Of a stretch of DNA of 64,000 bases, positions 36,659-45,472 are shown in pieces; positions within the stretch are counted from its first letter, which is position 1, and the number at the start of each line of letters is the position of its first letter. The DNA is from Pseudomonas fragi. Its GTDB lineage: Bacteria > Pseudomonadota > Gammaproteobacteria > Pseudomonadales > Pseudomonadaceae. The stretch covers positions 4,092,001-4,156,000 of the forward strand of contig NZ_CP104861.1 in assembly GCF_025426255.1 (NCBI RefSeq), written 5' to 3'. Position numbers and translations under genes: made by a program. The notes below the pieces were generated by a model. The model ran no database searches, was not told the DNA's origin, and saw nothing but the letters and a program-made list of their open reading frames with translations.

Positions 36659-36795
36659 TAGCCCCCTCCCGGAGGGAGAGGGGACTGACCGAGCTGTTGT
36701 CGGATTCAGTGCAGTATCTTCAGACTGCTGTGGCGCTCCAATATCCCCCAATCGGCCCCCTCACCCTCGGGGAGAGGGTTGGGGTGAGGGGCTTT
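36659..36795. repeat. CCCTCxCC palindrome pair (family C) acting as terminator
   Basis: A first hairpin, CCCCCTCCCGGAGGGAGAGG, begins at 36662. A second one pairs CCCCTCACCC (36757-36766) with GGGTGAGGGG (36782-36791) and is followed by CTTTTGCCTTT. It fills the convergent DUF4197/mexK gap and looks like an intrinsic terminator for the plus-strand unit. Confidence 0.8.
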
Positions 36796-36800
36796 TGCCT

Positions 36801-39800
36801 TTAAACCTTCCTCACCTTGAACCACGCCGCATACAAAGCCGGCAAAAACAGCAGGGTCAGCGCAGTCGCCACGATCAGCCCGCCCATGATGGCCACCGCC
36901 ATCGGGCCGAAGAACACGCTGCGTGACAGCGGGATCATTGCCAGCACCGCCGCCAGCGCGGTCAGCACAATCGGGCGAAAACGCCGCACCGTCGCTTCAA
37001 TAATCGCCCGCCACGGGTCCAGCCCCGCCGCTTTGTCCTGCTCGATCTGATCCACCAGGATCACCGAGTTGCGCATGATCATCCCCGACAGCGCAATGGT
37101 GCCCAGCATCGCCACAAAGCCGAATGGCTTGCCGAACAGCAGCAGGAACAGCGTCACACCGATCAAGCCCAACGGCGCCGTCAGAAACACCATCACCATG
37201 CGCGAGAAGCTGCGCAGCTGCACCATCAACAACGTCAGCACCACCACGATAAACAGCGGCACACCGGCTTTCACCGAGTCCTGACCACGGGTGGAGTCTT
37301 CAACGGTGCCGCCCACTTCCAGCAAGTAACCATCCGGCAACTCGGCGCGTACATCTTCAAGGGTCGGCAAAATCTGCTGTACCAAAGTTGCGGGTTGCTC
37401 CTTGCCATAAATGTCCGCACGCACGGTCACGGTCGGCAGGCGGTTGCGGTGCCAGATAATGCCCTCTTCAAAGCCATATTCCAGGGTCGCTATTTGCGAC
37501 AGGGCCACGCTCTGGCCATTGTCGGTCGGCACTGCCAGGCTCGGCAGCAATGACAGTTCAGTGCGTTCGTGAGGCGTGCCGCGCAGCAGAATCTCGATCA
37601 ACTCGTTGTCTTCGCGGTACTGACTGACGGTTGAGCCAAGCAAGGTGCTTTGCAAAAAGCGCGACAGGTTGGCCGTGCTCACACCCAAGGCCCGAGCACG
37701 GTCCTGATCGACATTGAGGTACACCACTTTGCTCGGTTCTTCCCAGTCCAGGTGCACGTTCACCACATAAGGGTTGTCGCGAACCTTGGCCGCCACCTTG
37801 CGCGCCAGTGCCCTTACCTCTTCGATATGCTCACCGGTGACCCGGAACTGCACCGGATAGCCCACAGGCGGGCCGTTCTCCAGGCGCGTGACCCGCGACC
37901 GTATTGTCGGAAACTGCTCGTTAAGGGTGCTAATCAACCAGGTGCGCAGGTTTTCGCGGTCCTCGATGGTCTTGGCCAGCACTACAAACTGGGCGAAGCT
38001 GGCCGCAGGCAACTGCTGATCCAGTGGCAGGTAAAAACGTGGCGAGCCGGTCCCGGCATAGGCCACGTAGTTGGCGATCCCAGGGTGATCCTTGAGCAGC
38101 GCTTCGAGCTGTTTGACCTGATCGGTGGTGTTGCTCAACGAAGCGCCTTCGGCCAGTTTCATATCGACCATCAGCTCCAGACGGCTGGACGCCGGAAAGA
38201 ACTGCTGAGGGACGAATTTGAACAACACTACCGACCCCAGGAACAGCAGCACGGTCAGTGCTATCACGGTTTTGCGCCGCGTCACGCACCACTCCACCAG
38301 CCGTCGAACCCGCTGGTAAAACGGTGTCGCATAGGGGTCAGGCACGCCAGCTCCGGTGCCGTGCTTGGCGGCATGGATCTTCGCCAGATCCGGCAACAAC
38401 AGCGCCCCCAGGTACGGCACAAACACTACTGCCGCAACCCACGACGCCAGCAGGGCAATGGTCACCACCTGAAAAATCGAGCGGGTGTATTCGCCCGTGC
38501 TCGACTGCGCCATGGCAATCGGCAAGAAACCCGCAGCGGTAATCAGCGTACCGGTGAGCATCGGGAACGCAGTGCTGGTCCAGGCAAAGCTCGCCGCCTT
38601 GAGCCGGTCGTAGCCCTGCTCCATTTTGATCGCCATCATTTCCACGGCAATGATCGCGTCGTCCACCAACAGGCCCAGCGCCAGCACCAGAGCACCCAGG
38701 GAGATTTTATGCAGCCCGATGCCGAAGTAATGCATAGCGGCAAAGGTCATTGCCAGCACCAGCGGAATGGCCAGCGCCACCACCATGCCAGTGCGTATAC
38801 CCAGCGAGAAAAAACTCACCAGCAACACAATAACCAGTGCTTCCACCAGCACCTGCACAAATTCGCCAACGCTGGTTTTCACCGCCGCAGGCTGATCAGA
38901 GACCTTGCCCAATTGCATGCCGGCCGGGAGATGCTTCTGGATTCGTTCAAACTCGGTGTCCAGCGCCTTGCCCAGCACCAGAATATCGCCGCCATCTTTC
39001 ATCGCTACAGCCAGACCAATTGCGTCCTGGCCCATAAAGCGTATACGCGGCGCAGGTGGGTCATTAAAGCCACGACGCACATCGGCCACATCGCTGATCC
39101 GCAAGGTGCGCTCACCTACGCGAATCGGGAAATGTTCGATCTCTTCGACCGTTTTGAAATTACCGCTGACGCGCAATTGCACACGTTCGGCCGGGGTTTC
39201 GAAGAAGCCCGCAGTCGATACCGCATTTTGCTCTTCAAGTGCCTTTTGCACCGCCGCCAGCGGCAAGCCCAGGGTTGCGAGCTTGAGGTTGGAAAGCTCG
39301 ATCCAGATTTTTTCGTCCTGCAGCCCCAGTAGCTCGACCTTGCCTACATCCTTGACCCGTTGCAGTTGGATCTGGATGCGATCGGCGTAGTCCTTGAGCA
39401 CTGCGTAGTCGTAACCTTCGCCGCTTAAACTGTAGATATTGCCGAAGGTGGTGCCGAACTCATCATTGAAAAACGGCCCCTGCACATCCGGCGGCAAGGT
39501 GTAACGGATGTCACTGATCTTTTTGCGGACCTGGTACCACAACTCCGGAATCTGGTTTGAGTGCATCGAGTCGCGTGCCATAAAGGTCACTTGCGACTCA
39601 CCAGGGCGCGAAAACGAGACAATCCGTTCGTATTCGCCCGTCTCCATCAGTTTCTTTTCAATACGCTCAGTGACTTGGCGCGAGACTTCTTCAGCCGTGG
39701 CACCCGGCCACAGGGTTCGAATCACCATGGCTTTGAAGGTAAACGGCGGGTCTTCGCTTTGGCCTAATTTGGTGTAAGAAAGCCCGCCGACAATTGCCAG

Positions 39801-39866
39801 CAAAAGCATCAGGAACAGTACGATTTGGCGATTGCGCAACGCCCATGCGGAAAGGTTAAAACCCAT
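36801..39866 (-). CDS. mexK: RND multidrug efflux transporter MexK
   Basis: The inner-membrane proton-driven pump of the MexJK system (tetracycline, erythromycin and triclosan in P. aeruginosa). It has 1021 residues with twelve membrane segments and two large periplasmic loops. The proton-relay aspartates are Asp402-Asp403 in GLLVDDAIIAVEM. In TM10 the segment GMIMRNSVILVDQ has Arg932 where AcrB has Lys940. It lies 5 bp after mexJ. No outer-membrane channel gene is adjacent, as in P. aeruginosa, where MexJK borrows OprM or OpmH. The Mex assignment rests on family and neighbourhood. Confidence 0.87.
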   Translation of the reverse strand: MGFNLSAWALRNRQIVLFLMLLLAIVGGLSYTKLGQSEDPPFTFKAMVIRTLWPGATAEEVSRQVTERIEKKLMETGEYERIVSFSRPGESQVTFMARDSMHSNQIPELWYQVRKKISDIRYTLPPDVQGPFFNDEFGTTFGNIYSLSGEGYDYAVLKDYADRIQIQLQRVKDVGKVELLGLQDEKIWIELSNLKLATLGLPLAAVQKALEEQNAVSTAGFFETPAERVQLRVSGNFKTVEEIEHFPIRVGERTLRISDVADVRRGFNDPPAPRIRFMGQDAIGLAVAMKDGGDILVLGKALDTEFERIQKHLPAGMQLGKVSDQPAAVKTSVGEFVQVLVEALVIVLLVSFFSLGIRTGMVVALAIPLVLAMTFAAMHYFGIGLHKISLGALVLALGLLVDDAIIAVEMMAIKMEQGYDRLKAASFAWTSTAFPMLTGTLITAAGFLPIAMAQSSTGEYTRSIFQVVTIALLASWVAAVVFVPYLGALLLPDLAKIHAAKHGTGAGVPDPYATPFYQRVRRLVEWCVTRRKTVIALTVLLFLGSVVLFKFVPQQFFPASSRLELMVDMKLAEGASLSNTTDQVKQLEALLKDHPGIANYVAYAGTGSPRFYLPLDQQLPAASFAQFVVLAKTIEDRENLRTWLISTLNEQFPTIRSRVTRLENGPPVGYPVQFRVTGEHIEEVRALARKVAAKVRDNPYVVNVHLDWEEPSKVVYLNVDQDRARALGVSTANLSRFLQSTLLGSTVSQYREDNELIEILLRGTPHERTELSLLPSLAVPTDNGQSVALSQIATLEYGFEEGIIWHRNRLPTVTVRADIYGKEQPATLVQQILPTLEDVRAELPDGYLLEVGGTVEDSTRGQDSVKAGVPLFIVVVLTLLMVQLRSFSRMVMVFLTAPLGLIGVTLFLLLFGKPFGFVAMLGTIALSGMIMRNSVILVDQIEQDKAAGLDPWRAIIEATVRRFRPIVLTALAAVLAMIPLSRSVFFGPMAVAIMGGLIVATALTLLFLPALYAAWFKVRKV

Positions 39867-39871
39867 GGGGA

Positions 39872-40972
39872 TTACTCCTTCGCCGCAACATTGATCGCCC
39901 GGTTGGAGCGATCAATCGGCCGCACCTCCTGTCCGGGGTGCAACACATGCACCCCGGCGGCAACGATCCAGTCATCGGCCTTGAGGCCTTCGAGTACCGG
40001 CACGCTTTTCTCGCCAAACGGTCCTACACGCACGGGGACCTGCTCCAACTTGTTGCCCTGGCCGACGCGCCACACGTAGGCTGCACCGTTCTCGGCAGTC
40101 AAGGCCGACAAAGGTACCGACAACGTGCTGACGCCTTCGCTCTGAATAAAGACCCGGGCGCTTTGGCCCAATTCGGCAGGCACTTTGCCCGCAGTGAAGG
40201 CGATACGGGCAGCAAAGGTGCGCGACTTTGGATCGGCCGACGGTGACAGTTCTCGAATACGTCCACTGAAGCGCTGGCCGGGTTGCGACCACAGCTCCAC
40301 CGCTACCGGCAAACCGATCTTGAAGCGGCCAAAGTCCTGCTCCGGCAGGCTGATCAGCACTTCACGTTCGCCATCGGCAGCCAAGGTGAACACCGTCTGC
40401 CCGGCGTTTACCACTTGCCCGACTTCGACCTGACGCTGAGCGATCACACCATCTTGTGGCGCACGCAACACGGCGTAGCTTGCCTGATTGCTGGCTACGT
40501 CCTGCTCGGCCTTGAGCTGCTGCAGCTTGGCTTCACCCGAGCGGTAGAGGTTTTCGGCGTTGTCGAACTGCGAACGGCTGACCATCTGCCGATCCAGCAG
40601 GGTCTTGTAGCGGTCGCGTTCAGCCCGTACCAGATTCAGGTTGGCCTGCCCGGCGGCCACTTGAGCACGGGTAGCGTCCAGTTGCAGGCGTACGTCTTGC
40701 GGGTCCAGCTCGGCCAGTGGCTGATTCGCCTTGACCCGCTCGCCTTCGTCAACCAGACGTTTGGTGACTTTGCCGCCAATACGAAACGCCAACTGCGGGT
40801 CAAAACGGGCCCGCACCTCACCAGGATAACTTTGGTTCGCCTGCGCCGAAGGCTGCGGTTGCACCACCATCGCCGGGCTAATGCTGATTTTGGCAGGCTC
40901 TTCATGCCCACACCCAGATAATAAAAAAACCAGACATAGAGGCACAGCGCGGGGCAAGGCATGGCGCAACAT
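39872..40972 (-). CDS. mexJ: RND periplasmic adaptor MexJ
   Basis: The membrane-fusion subunit linking MexK to an outer-membrane channel. The signal ends in LLSGC, so it is probably a lipoprotein anchored to the inner membrane. A short lipoyl half (GGKVTKRLVDEGERVKANQPLAEL), an alpha-hairpin (about 95-150) and a second lipoyl half (APQDGVIAQRQVEVGQVV) are visible. It has 366 residues. It is divergent from mexL, with a 90-bp shared control region. Confidence 0.88.
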   Translation of the reverse strand: MLRHALPRAVPLCLVFLLSGCGHEEPAKISISPAMVVQPQPSAQANQSYPGEVRARFDPQLAFRIGGKVTKRLVDEGERVKANQPLAELDPQDVRLQLDATRAQVAAGQANLNLVRAERDRYKTLLDRQMVSRSQFDNAENLYRSGEAKLQQLKAEQDVASNQASYAVLRAPQDGVIAQRQVEVGQVVNAGQTVFTLAADGEREVLISLPEQDFGRFKIGLPVAVELWSQPGQRFSGRIRELSPSADPKSRTFAARIAFTAGKVPAELGQSARVFIQSEGVSTLSVPLSALTAENGAAYVWRVGQGNKLEQVPVRVGPFGEKSVPVLEGLKADDWIVAAGVHVLHPGQEVRPIDRSNRAINVAAKE

Positions 40973-41005
40973 GGTGACGACCTTTCGCTAATGGGGCTTG
41001 GAATA

Positions 41006-41057
41006 TTTATACTGACCAGCATGTTATTAATACTAAACTCACCAGTCCAGTAATAAA
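41006..41057. promoter_or_regulatory. Candidate MexL operator between mexJ and mexL
   Basis: TTTATACTG (41006-41014) and CAGTAATAAA (41048-41057) form an imperfect inverted repeat in the 90-bp divergent gap. TATACT and TATAAA-like -10 words overlap it on the two strands. A TetR repressor encoded next door makes it a likely operator. No binding data can be inferred. Confidence 0.5.
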
Positions 41058-41062
41058 CGGAT

Positions 41063-41704
41063 ATGCCTGACCATCATTTACCCCCCAATGCCCTCGGCCG
41101 CCCCAAGGACCTGGCAAAACGCCAGTCGATCCTTGACGCCGCCAAAACCCTGTTTTTGACCAATGGCTATGCCAATACCAGCATGGATGCGGTTGCAGGC
41201 CTGGCGGGCGTGTCAAAACTGACGGTCTACAGCCACTTCACCGACAAGGAAACGCTGTTTTCTTCGGCGATCATGTCCAAATGCACTGAGCAATTACCGG
41301 AACTGTTTTTTGAATTACCCGCAGGCAAGCCGATAGAGGCGGTGCTGTTGAATATCGCCCGCGGCTTTCAGGGGCTGATCAACAGTGAGGAGTCGCTGAA
41401 CCTGCACCGCCTGATGGTCACCCTGGGCAGCCAGGACCCCAAGCTGTCGCAAATTTTCCTCGAAGCGGGCCCCGAGCGCGTGGTTCACGAGATGGAGGGG
41501 TTGTTGCGCAAGATCGATCAGAGCGGTGGGTTGCAGATAGACGACCCTCACTACGCGGCGGAGCACTTCTTCTGCATGCTCAAGGGCGCACCCAACTTTC
41601 GCCTGCTGTTTGCCGGCGGCGAGCCGCCGGGCCCCGAAGCGAGCGAGGCCCATGTACAGGAAGTCGTGGCGATTTTCATGCGGGCTTATCGGCCGTTCCT
41701 GTAG
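41063..41704 (+). CDS. mexL: TetR-family repressor MexL
   Basis: A 213-residue TetR regulator. The N-terminal helix-turn-helix is clear (RQSILDAAKTLFLTNGYANT then VAGLAGVSKLTVYSHF, about residues 24-66), and the C-terminal ligand domain is helical. In P. aeruginosa MexL represses mexJK; the divergent arrangement and shared palindrome support the same role here and probable autorepression. Confidence 0.87.
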   Translation: MPDHHLPPNALGRPKDLAKRQSILDAAKTLFLTNGYANTSMDAVAGLAGVSKLTVYSHFTDKETLFSSAIMSKCTEQLPELFFELPAGKPIEAVLLNIARGFQGLINSEESLNLHRLMVTLGSQDPKLSQIFLEAGPERVVHEMEGLLRKIDQSGGLQIDDPHYAAEHFFCMLKGAPNFRLLFAGGEPPGPEASEAHVQEVVAIFMRAYRPFL

Positions 41705-41717
41705 ACACTCGGTTGTT

Positions 41718-41768
41718 GCTCCCGTGGGAGCGAGCCTGCTCGCGAAGGCCGTTCGCGAGCAACCACGG
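41718..41768. repeat. REP element, family B, single or truncated
   Basis: GTGGGAGCGAGCCTGCTCG is followed by CGAAGGCC and a shortened inverse TTCGCGAGCAACCACGG. It lies in the convergent mexL/rsmJ junction. Confidence 0.85.
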
Positions 41769-41803
41769 TTAAGGTTCTCTGCTGGCGCTGCCCAAGCTTT
41801 GTA

Positions 41804-42586
41804 TCAGGGCTTCAACGCCTTCTTCGGATAAATATCGTATCGGCTCGATTTGCCATCCAATGCATGGCTCGGCTTTGGCCCTGCAATGCACGGTGCCTTG
41901 CGTGGGCGCTTGACCACCACCCGGTGAGTCGCCAGCGCCAGCGCCGCTTCAAGCAGGGCCGGGGCATCATTGTCATCACCGACTAACGGGCGAAACAGGC
42001 GCATCTCTTTCTTCACCAACGCGGTTTTCTCACGATGCGGGAACATCGGGTCGAGGTAGATCACCTGCGGCGGTTCGCCTTCCCAGTTGCGCATCACTTC
42101 AATCGAATTGCCTTTAAGCAAGTGCATGCGCGACACGATAGGCGCAACTTCAAAATCATCCAGGCCACGAGCCAGGCCGTCCTCAAGCAGCGCGCCAATC
42201 AGTGGTTGGCGTTCGATCAGGCTCATTTCACAGCCCAGACTCGCCAGAACGAACGCATCCTTGCCCAAACCCGCTGTGGCATCCAGCACCCGCGGGCGTA
42301 CGCCCTGCTGGATGCCTACCGCCTTGGCAATCATCTGCCCGGTCCCGCCGCCGAACAAACGACGATGGGCCGCGCCGCCTTCCACGAAGTCGACCCGCAC
42401 TGGCCCCGGCGCATCCGGGCCCAGTTGCTGCAATTGCAAACCCTGGGCGCTCAACTGCAAGGCGAACTGCGCATCCGGCTCGTCCAGAGGCAAACCCAGG
42501 CGCTCAGCCCATTGCTCGGCCAGGGCCTGATAGGCCTCGTCCAATGCCTCGACTTTGATACGACAGCCCGCTGCTTGCTCAATCAT
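41804..42586 (-). CDS. rsmJ: 16S rRNA (guanine1516-N2)-methyltransferase
   Basis: RsmJ (YhiQ) methylates G1516 in 16S rRNA. The SAM motif is LDATAGLGKDAFVLASLG and the catalytic-site motif YLDPMFP. VRVDFVEGGAAHRR and KRPRKAPCIAGPKP are family blocks. It has 260 residues. It is divergent from the 206-residue unknown gene. Confidence 0.93.
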   Translation of the reverse strand: MIEQAAGCRIKVEALDEAYQALAEQWAERLGLPLDEPDAQFALQLSAQGLQLQQLGPDAPGPVRVDFVEGGAAHRRLFGGGTGQMIAKAVGIQQGVRPRVLDATAGLGKDAFVLASLGCEMSLIERQPLIGALLEDGLARGLDDFEVAPIVSRMHLLKGNSIEVMRNWEGEPPQVIYLDPMFPHREKTALVKKEMRLFRPLVGDDNDAPALLEAALALATHRVVVKRPRKAPCIAGPKPSHALDGKSSRYDIYPKKALKP

Positions 42587-42679
42587 CTAAAAACACGCCC
42601 AAAAATTTAATGATCGGCAAAGACTGCCGATAAATGAAATATCCGCCATTTTGCCAGAGCCGGGCGTTGTCCGAGAGCT

Positions 42680-43300
42680 ATGTCAGACATTCATTCCACA
42701 TCCATCGGCTTTATTGCGCCAATTGGCGACTTTGGCCGACACAATTCGCAGATCACGGGCAGCGTCAATCACCTGTGGAAGGACTTCTACGCCCAAGCAT
42801 TGGCAGAACAGTCCGGCACTGAAGAGTTTGCAGCGATTGATGTGGCCAACCTGGCCAGGGATGTAAATGCCGAGCCCCGTGGCGGGAGTGAGGTACTGGG
42901 TACTATCGTGACCCAGCGCCATTGCGAAGTTCAGGACACCGAGCTGCGCCCGCCGCAAGCTCTGTTTTTGCCCATTGCCGAATTCGAACTGGACCTGCTG
43001 CCACCGCCAGCCGTGCCCTACCCGGCTGAAGATCTTATCGCCCAACAGCAGCAACAGAATTTCAACAAGACCTGGGTGCGGCCGCTGGTCATGGCACAGG
43101 GACATCCGCTGCCCGCCCCAGGCCCGGGGCCTGAGCCACGCCCACTGCATCTGCCGATTGCAGAATTCGAGCTGGACCTGTTGCCACCCCCTGCCGAGCC
43201 ATTCGACACCATGACCCTGATCGAGCAACAACGGGCAATGGACTTCGATCTGGGCTGGGCCCGCCCATTGGTGGTCAACAACCTGCGAATGGCGGCTTAA
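42680..43300 (+). CDS. Unknown protein with internal duplication
   Basis: A 206-residue protein that I do not recognise. The C-terminal half is two copies of a module of about 43 residues, at 96-138 and 157-199, each opening with LPIAEFELDLLPPPA and closing with a W-x-RPLV motif, joined by a Pro/Gly-rich linker (PLPAPGPGPEPRP). The N-terminal half (MSDIHSTSIGFIAPIGDFG) has no signal peptide. Its stop codon shares bases with that of the convergent DUF72 gene (TTAA at 43297-43300). Confidence 0.7.
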   Translation: MSDIHSTSIGFIAPIGDFGRHNSQITGSVNHLWKDFYAQALAEQSGTEEFAAIDVANLARDVNAEPRGGSEVLGTIVTQRHCEVQDTELRPPQALFLPIAEFELDLLPPPAVPYPAEDLIAQQQQQNFNKTWVRPLVMAQGHPLPAPGPGPEPRPLHLPIAEFELDLLPPPAEPFDTMTLIEQQRAMDFDLGWARPLVVNNLRMAA

Positions 43301-44166
43301 AGCAGGCCCAACTGTTCCACCGCCGTCTGCTGATGCAACTCAGGCAGTGCGGGCAGCCCCGGTAACCTTGCACTCAGTTGCCGATGAAAACGCCGCGCCA
43401 GTTCAGGCGCGCGGTGATTGTCCGGCGTGTGCAGAAACACATATGGCGTGCGCCCTTCCTCGATCCAGCCCGCGACTTTTTCAATCCAGGGCAACAAATA
43501 CGGATCATTGGCCTCCAGCTCCGGGCGACCAATAAACCGCACCTGCGGGAATTGCGTGAAGGCTGCCGGGCGCGGAGGCACTTTGGGCTTTTTCGATTGC
43601 GCGTGAAGCACCGCAGGATCGGTCGAGGTGCAACTGAACAGTGCGCGCGGATCAAGGCAGATACGCTCGACCCCGCGATCCATCAGCAGGCGATTGAGCA
43701 AGCGCTCGGCATCGCCCCTGGCAAAGAACTCCGGGTGACGCACTTCAACGGCCAGCGGGCACTCCAGAGCGTCTATAAAGCTCACCAGCTCGGCCAAACG
43801 ATGAGGGCCGAAGCTAGCCGGTAGTTGTAGCCAAAACGGCGCTACGCGTGCTCCCAAGGGCCGCAACAACTGCAGGAAGCTTTCTGCTGCCGCTGTTTGC
43901 TCACGCAAATCACCGCCATGGCTGATTTCCCTCGGGAACTTGGCGGTAAAGCGAAAGTGTTCCGGCAGGCTTTGCGCCCAGCGCTCGACCGTGGTCGGTG
44001 CGGGCCTGGCATAGAAGGTAGTGTTGCCTTCGACGGCATTGAAGACCTGCGCATACAAGCTTAGAAAATCGGTCGAGCGAGCGTTCTGCGGGTACAGGCC
44101 TTCGCGCCTGGCGTTGTCACTCCAGGACGGGCAACCAAGGTAATAAGGCAGAGGTATTTGAGTCAT
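43297..44166 (-). CDS. DUF72 (YecE-like) protein
   Basis: A 289-residue DUF72 protein with a predicted TIM-barrel fold. LGCPSWSDNARREGLYP, VEGNTTFYARPAPTTVERWA and FRFTAKFPREISH are typical blocks at the N-terminus, and VRFIGRPELEANDPYL lies near the C-terminus. The family function is not established. It is followed upstream by the 98-residue gene, 3 bp away, and overlaps the convergent gene by 4 bases. Confidence 0.9.
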   Translation of the reverse strand: MTQIPLPYYLGCPSWSDNARREGLYPQNARSTDFLSLYAQVFNAVEGNTTFYARPAPTTVERWAQSLPEHFRFTAKFPREISHGGDLREQTAAAESFLQLLRPLGARVAPFWLQLPASFGPHRLAELVSFIDALECPLAVEVRHPEFFARGDAERLLNRLLMDRGVERICLDPRALFSCTSTDPAVLHAQSKKPKVPPRPAAFTQFPQVRFIGRPELEANDPYLLPWIEKVAGWIEEGRTPYVFLHTPDNHRAPELARRFHRQLSARLPGLPALPELHQQTAVEQLGLL

Positions 44167-44169
44167 GGC

Positions 44170-44466
44170 TCAAATATACAGGTCCAGCCCTAGCACTTGG
44201 GTTTCCCATTCAACAAAGCCTGCGGTGGTCAGGTAGCTGGCAAGGGCACTGGCTGCGTTTTTGCTCATGGCACGTTGGAAGATCATGTCCTGGGAGCGCA
44301 CTGGCAACTGGCTGATGCGGTCGCTGGATGAGGACGTACGGGTAGCTTGCGGAGCGCTTTCGAGCGGAACTTCACTGTCCTCAACCGACTCATCAAGCAG
44401 CGGCTGGCCTTTACGCGGCTTGCGCTTGATCGGGTAGGACTGGGAAGAAAAGCCGTCAATGCGCAT
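44170..44466 (-). CDS. Small conserved Pseudomonas protein of unknown function
   Basis: A 98-residue protein beginning MRIDGFSSQSYPIKRKPRKG. Residues 1-55 are Ser/Pro/charged-rich and probably disordered; the rest (MIFQRAMSKNAASALASYLT) looks like one or two helices. No Cys, signal or recognised domain. I recall similar proteins beside tsaB in other pseudomonads. It is 3 bp upstream of the DUF72 gene and probably co-transcribed with it. Confidence 0.75.
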   Translation of the reverse strand: MRIDGFSSQSYPIKRKPRKGQPLLDESVEDSEVPLESAPQATRTSSSSDRISQLPVRSQDMIFQRAMSKNAASALASYLTTAGFVEWETQVLGLDLYI

Positions 44467-44560
44467 GGCAGCAAGCTCGGTAGCGATAGTTACAATTTAG
44501 CGGCGCCAGGCTGACTAAGCAAATGAGCCAGCGATTGGTTGCGCGGTGCAAACAATATGC

Positions 44561-44686
44561 GTAGCAGCTGCCGAGGTACGAAGGCTGCGTTCGGCGGCGA
44601 AGCCGTCGTGAATTCAAGCGCCCCAGTGTGTCAGATACAATGAGAGCTCAGGTTTTACGACGGCTTCGTACCTCGGCAGCTGCTAC
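44561..44686. repeat. REP pair, family A
   Basis: GTAGCAGCTGCCGAGG opens it and CCTCGGCAGCTGCTAC closes it, with internal TTCGGCGGCGAAGCCG. It fills the gap between two minus-strand genes, tsaB and the 98-residue gene. Confidence 0.9.
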
Positions 44687-44699
44687 AGGGCAGCGGGGT

Positions 44700-45377
44700 T
44701 TAGCGCTCGGCTTTGGGTGTCGCCACCTTGTCACGCAGGTACACCGGCTGCGCGTCATCGGCGCGGATGGCTTCGCCACGGGCCCAGGCAAATCGGGCCA
44801 GGGTCAGCAGGTCTTCAGCGTGGGGCAACATGCCCGTATCCATCGCGTACGGCTTGACCTGCAAACGCTCGGCGTAACCCCAGCCAGTGCCCGCGCCAAA
44901 CCAGTCGCCTGTGGCGCCATCGGGCAAGGTGGCAGCCTCGGGCGCCAAGACGGCTTCAGCGCCTTGCAGACGCATTTCCCCCGCCTCTTCGCGATAGCAA
45001 CCCCAATACACTTCATCCATCCGCGCATCAATGGCCGACACCACTTGGGTCGCGCCGTGCTCGCGATGGGCACGCTGGGCCAGTACCGCCAGGTTGGAGA
45101 TCGGCAACACCGGGCGCTCCAGCGCAAAAGCCAAGCCCTGGACCACGCCAATGGCAATACGCACGCCGGTAAAGGCACCAGGCCCACGACCAAAGGCAAT
45201 GGCATCGACTGCCGACAGCTCGATACCCGCCTGAGCCAACAGCTCTTTAATCATCGGCAACAGCTTTTGCGCGTGCAGGCGCGGGATCACCTCGTAGTGG
45301 CTCGTGACCTTGCCATCGTGCAACAGGGCAACAGAACAAGCTTCAGTCGCGGTATCCAGGGCCAGCAAGGTGCTCAT
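44700..45377 (-). CDS. tsaB: tRNA t6A biosynthesis protein TsaB
   Basis: TsaB partners TsaD and TsaE in adding threonylcarbamoyl to A37 of tRNAs. The start ATG at 45377 (MSTLLALDTATEACSVALL) gives 225 residues. The ASKHA-fold phosphate loop LDTATEACS and GPGAFTGVRIAIGVVQGLA are typical. It follows adk in the same direction, separated by a terminator. TcdA elsewhere in this window acts on the t6A product. Confidence 0.95.
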   Translation of the reverse strand: MSTLLALDTATEACSVALLHDGKVTSHYEVIPRLHAQKLLPMIKELLAQAGIELSAVDAIAFGRGPGAFTGVRIAIGVVQGLAFALERPVLPISNLAVLAQRAHREHGATQVVSAIDARMDEVYWGCYREEAGEMRLQGAEAVLAPEAATLPDGATGDWFGAGTGWGYAERLQVKPYAMDTGMLPHAEDLLTLARFAWARGEAIRADDAQPVYLRDKVATPKAER

Positions 45378-45418
45378 CGGTGTTCCCGTCAGAATCAGAA
45401 TTGGAAATAGTGCAGCAG

Positions 45419-45452
45419 TATAAACAACAACAGCCCGCAAGCGGGCTGTTGT
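45419..45452 (-). terminator. Rho-independent terminator after adk
   Basis: ACAACAGCCCGC (45427-45438) and GCGGGCTGTTGT (45441-45452) form a perfect 12-bp stem with a 2-nt loop, followed on the minus strand by TGTTTAT. It separates adk from tsaB. Confidence 0.8.
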
Positions 45453-45472
45453 GATGACGCAAAATCGACTTA

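Noticed and set aside
37650..39332. 560-codon plus-strand reading frame opposite mexK
   Set aside because: It is rich in His, Arg and Gln, typical of antisense shadow translation of an RND pump gene.
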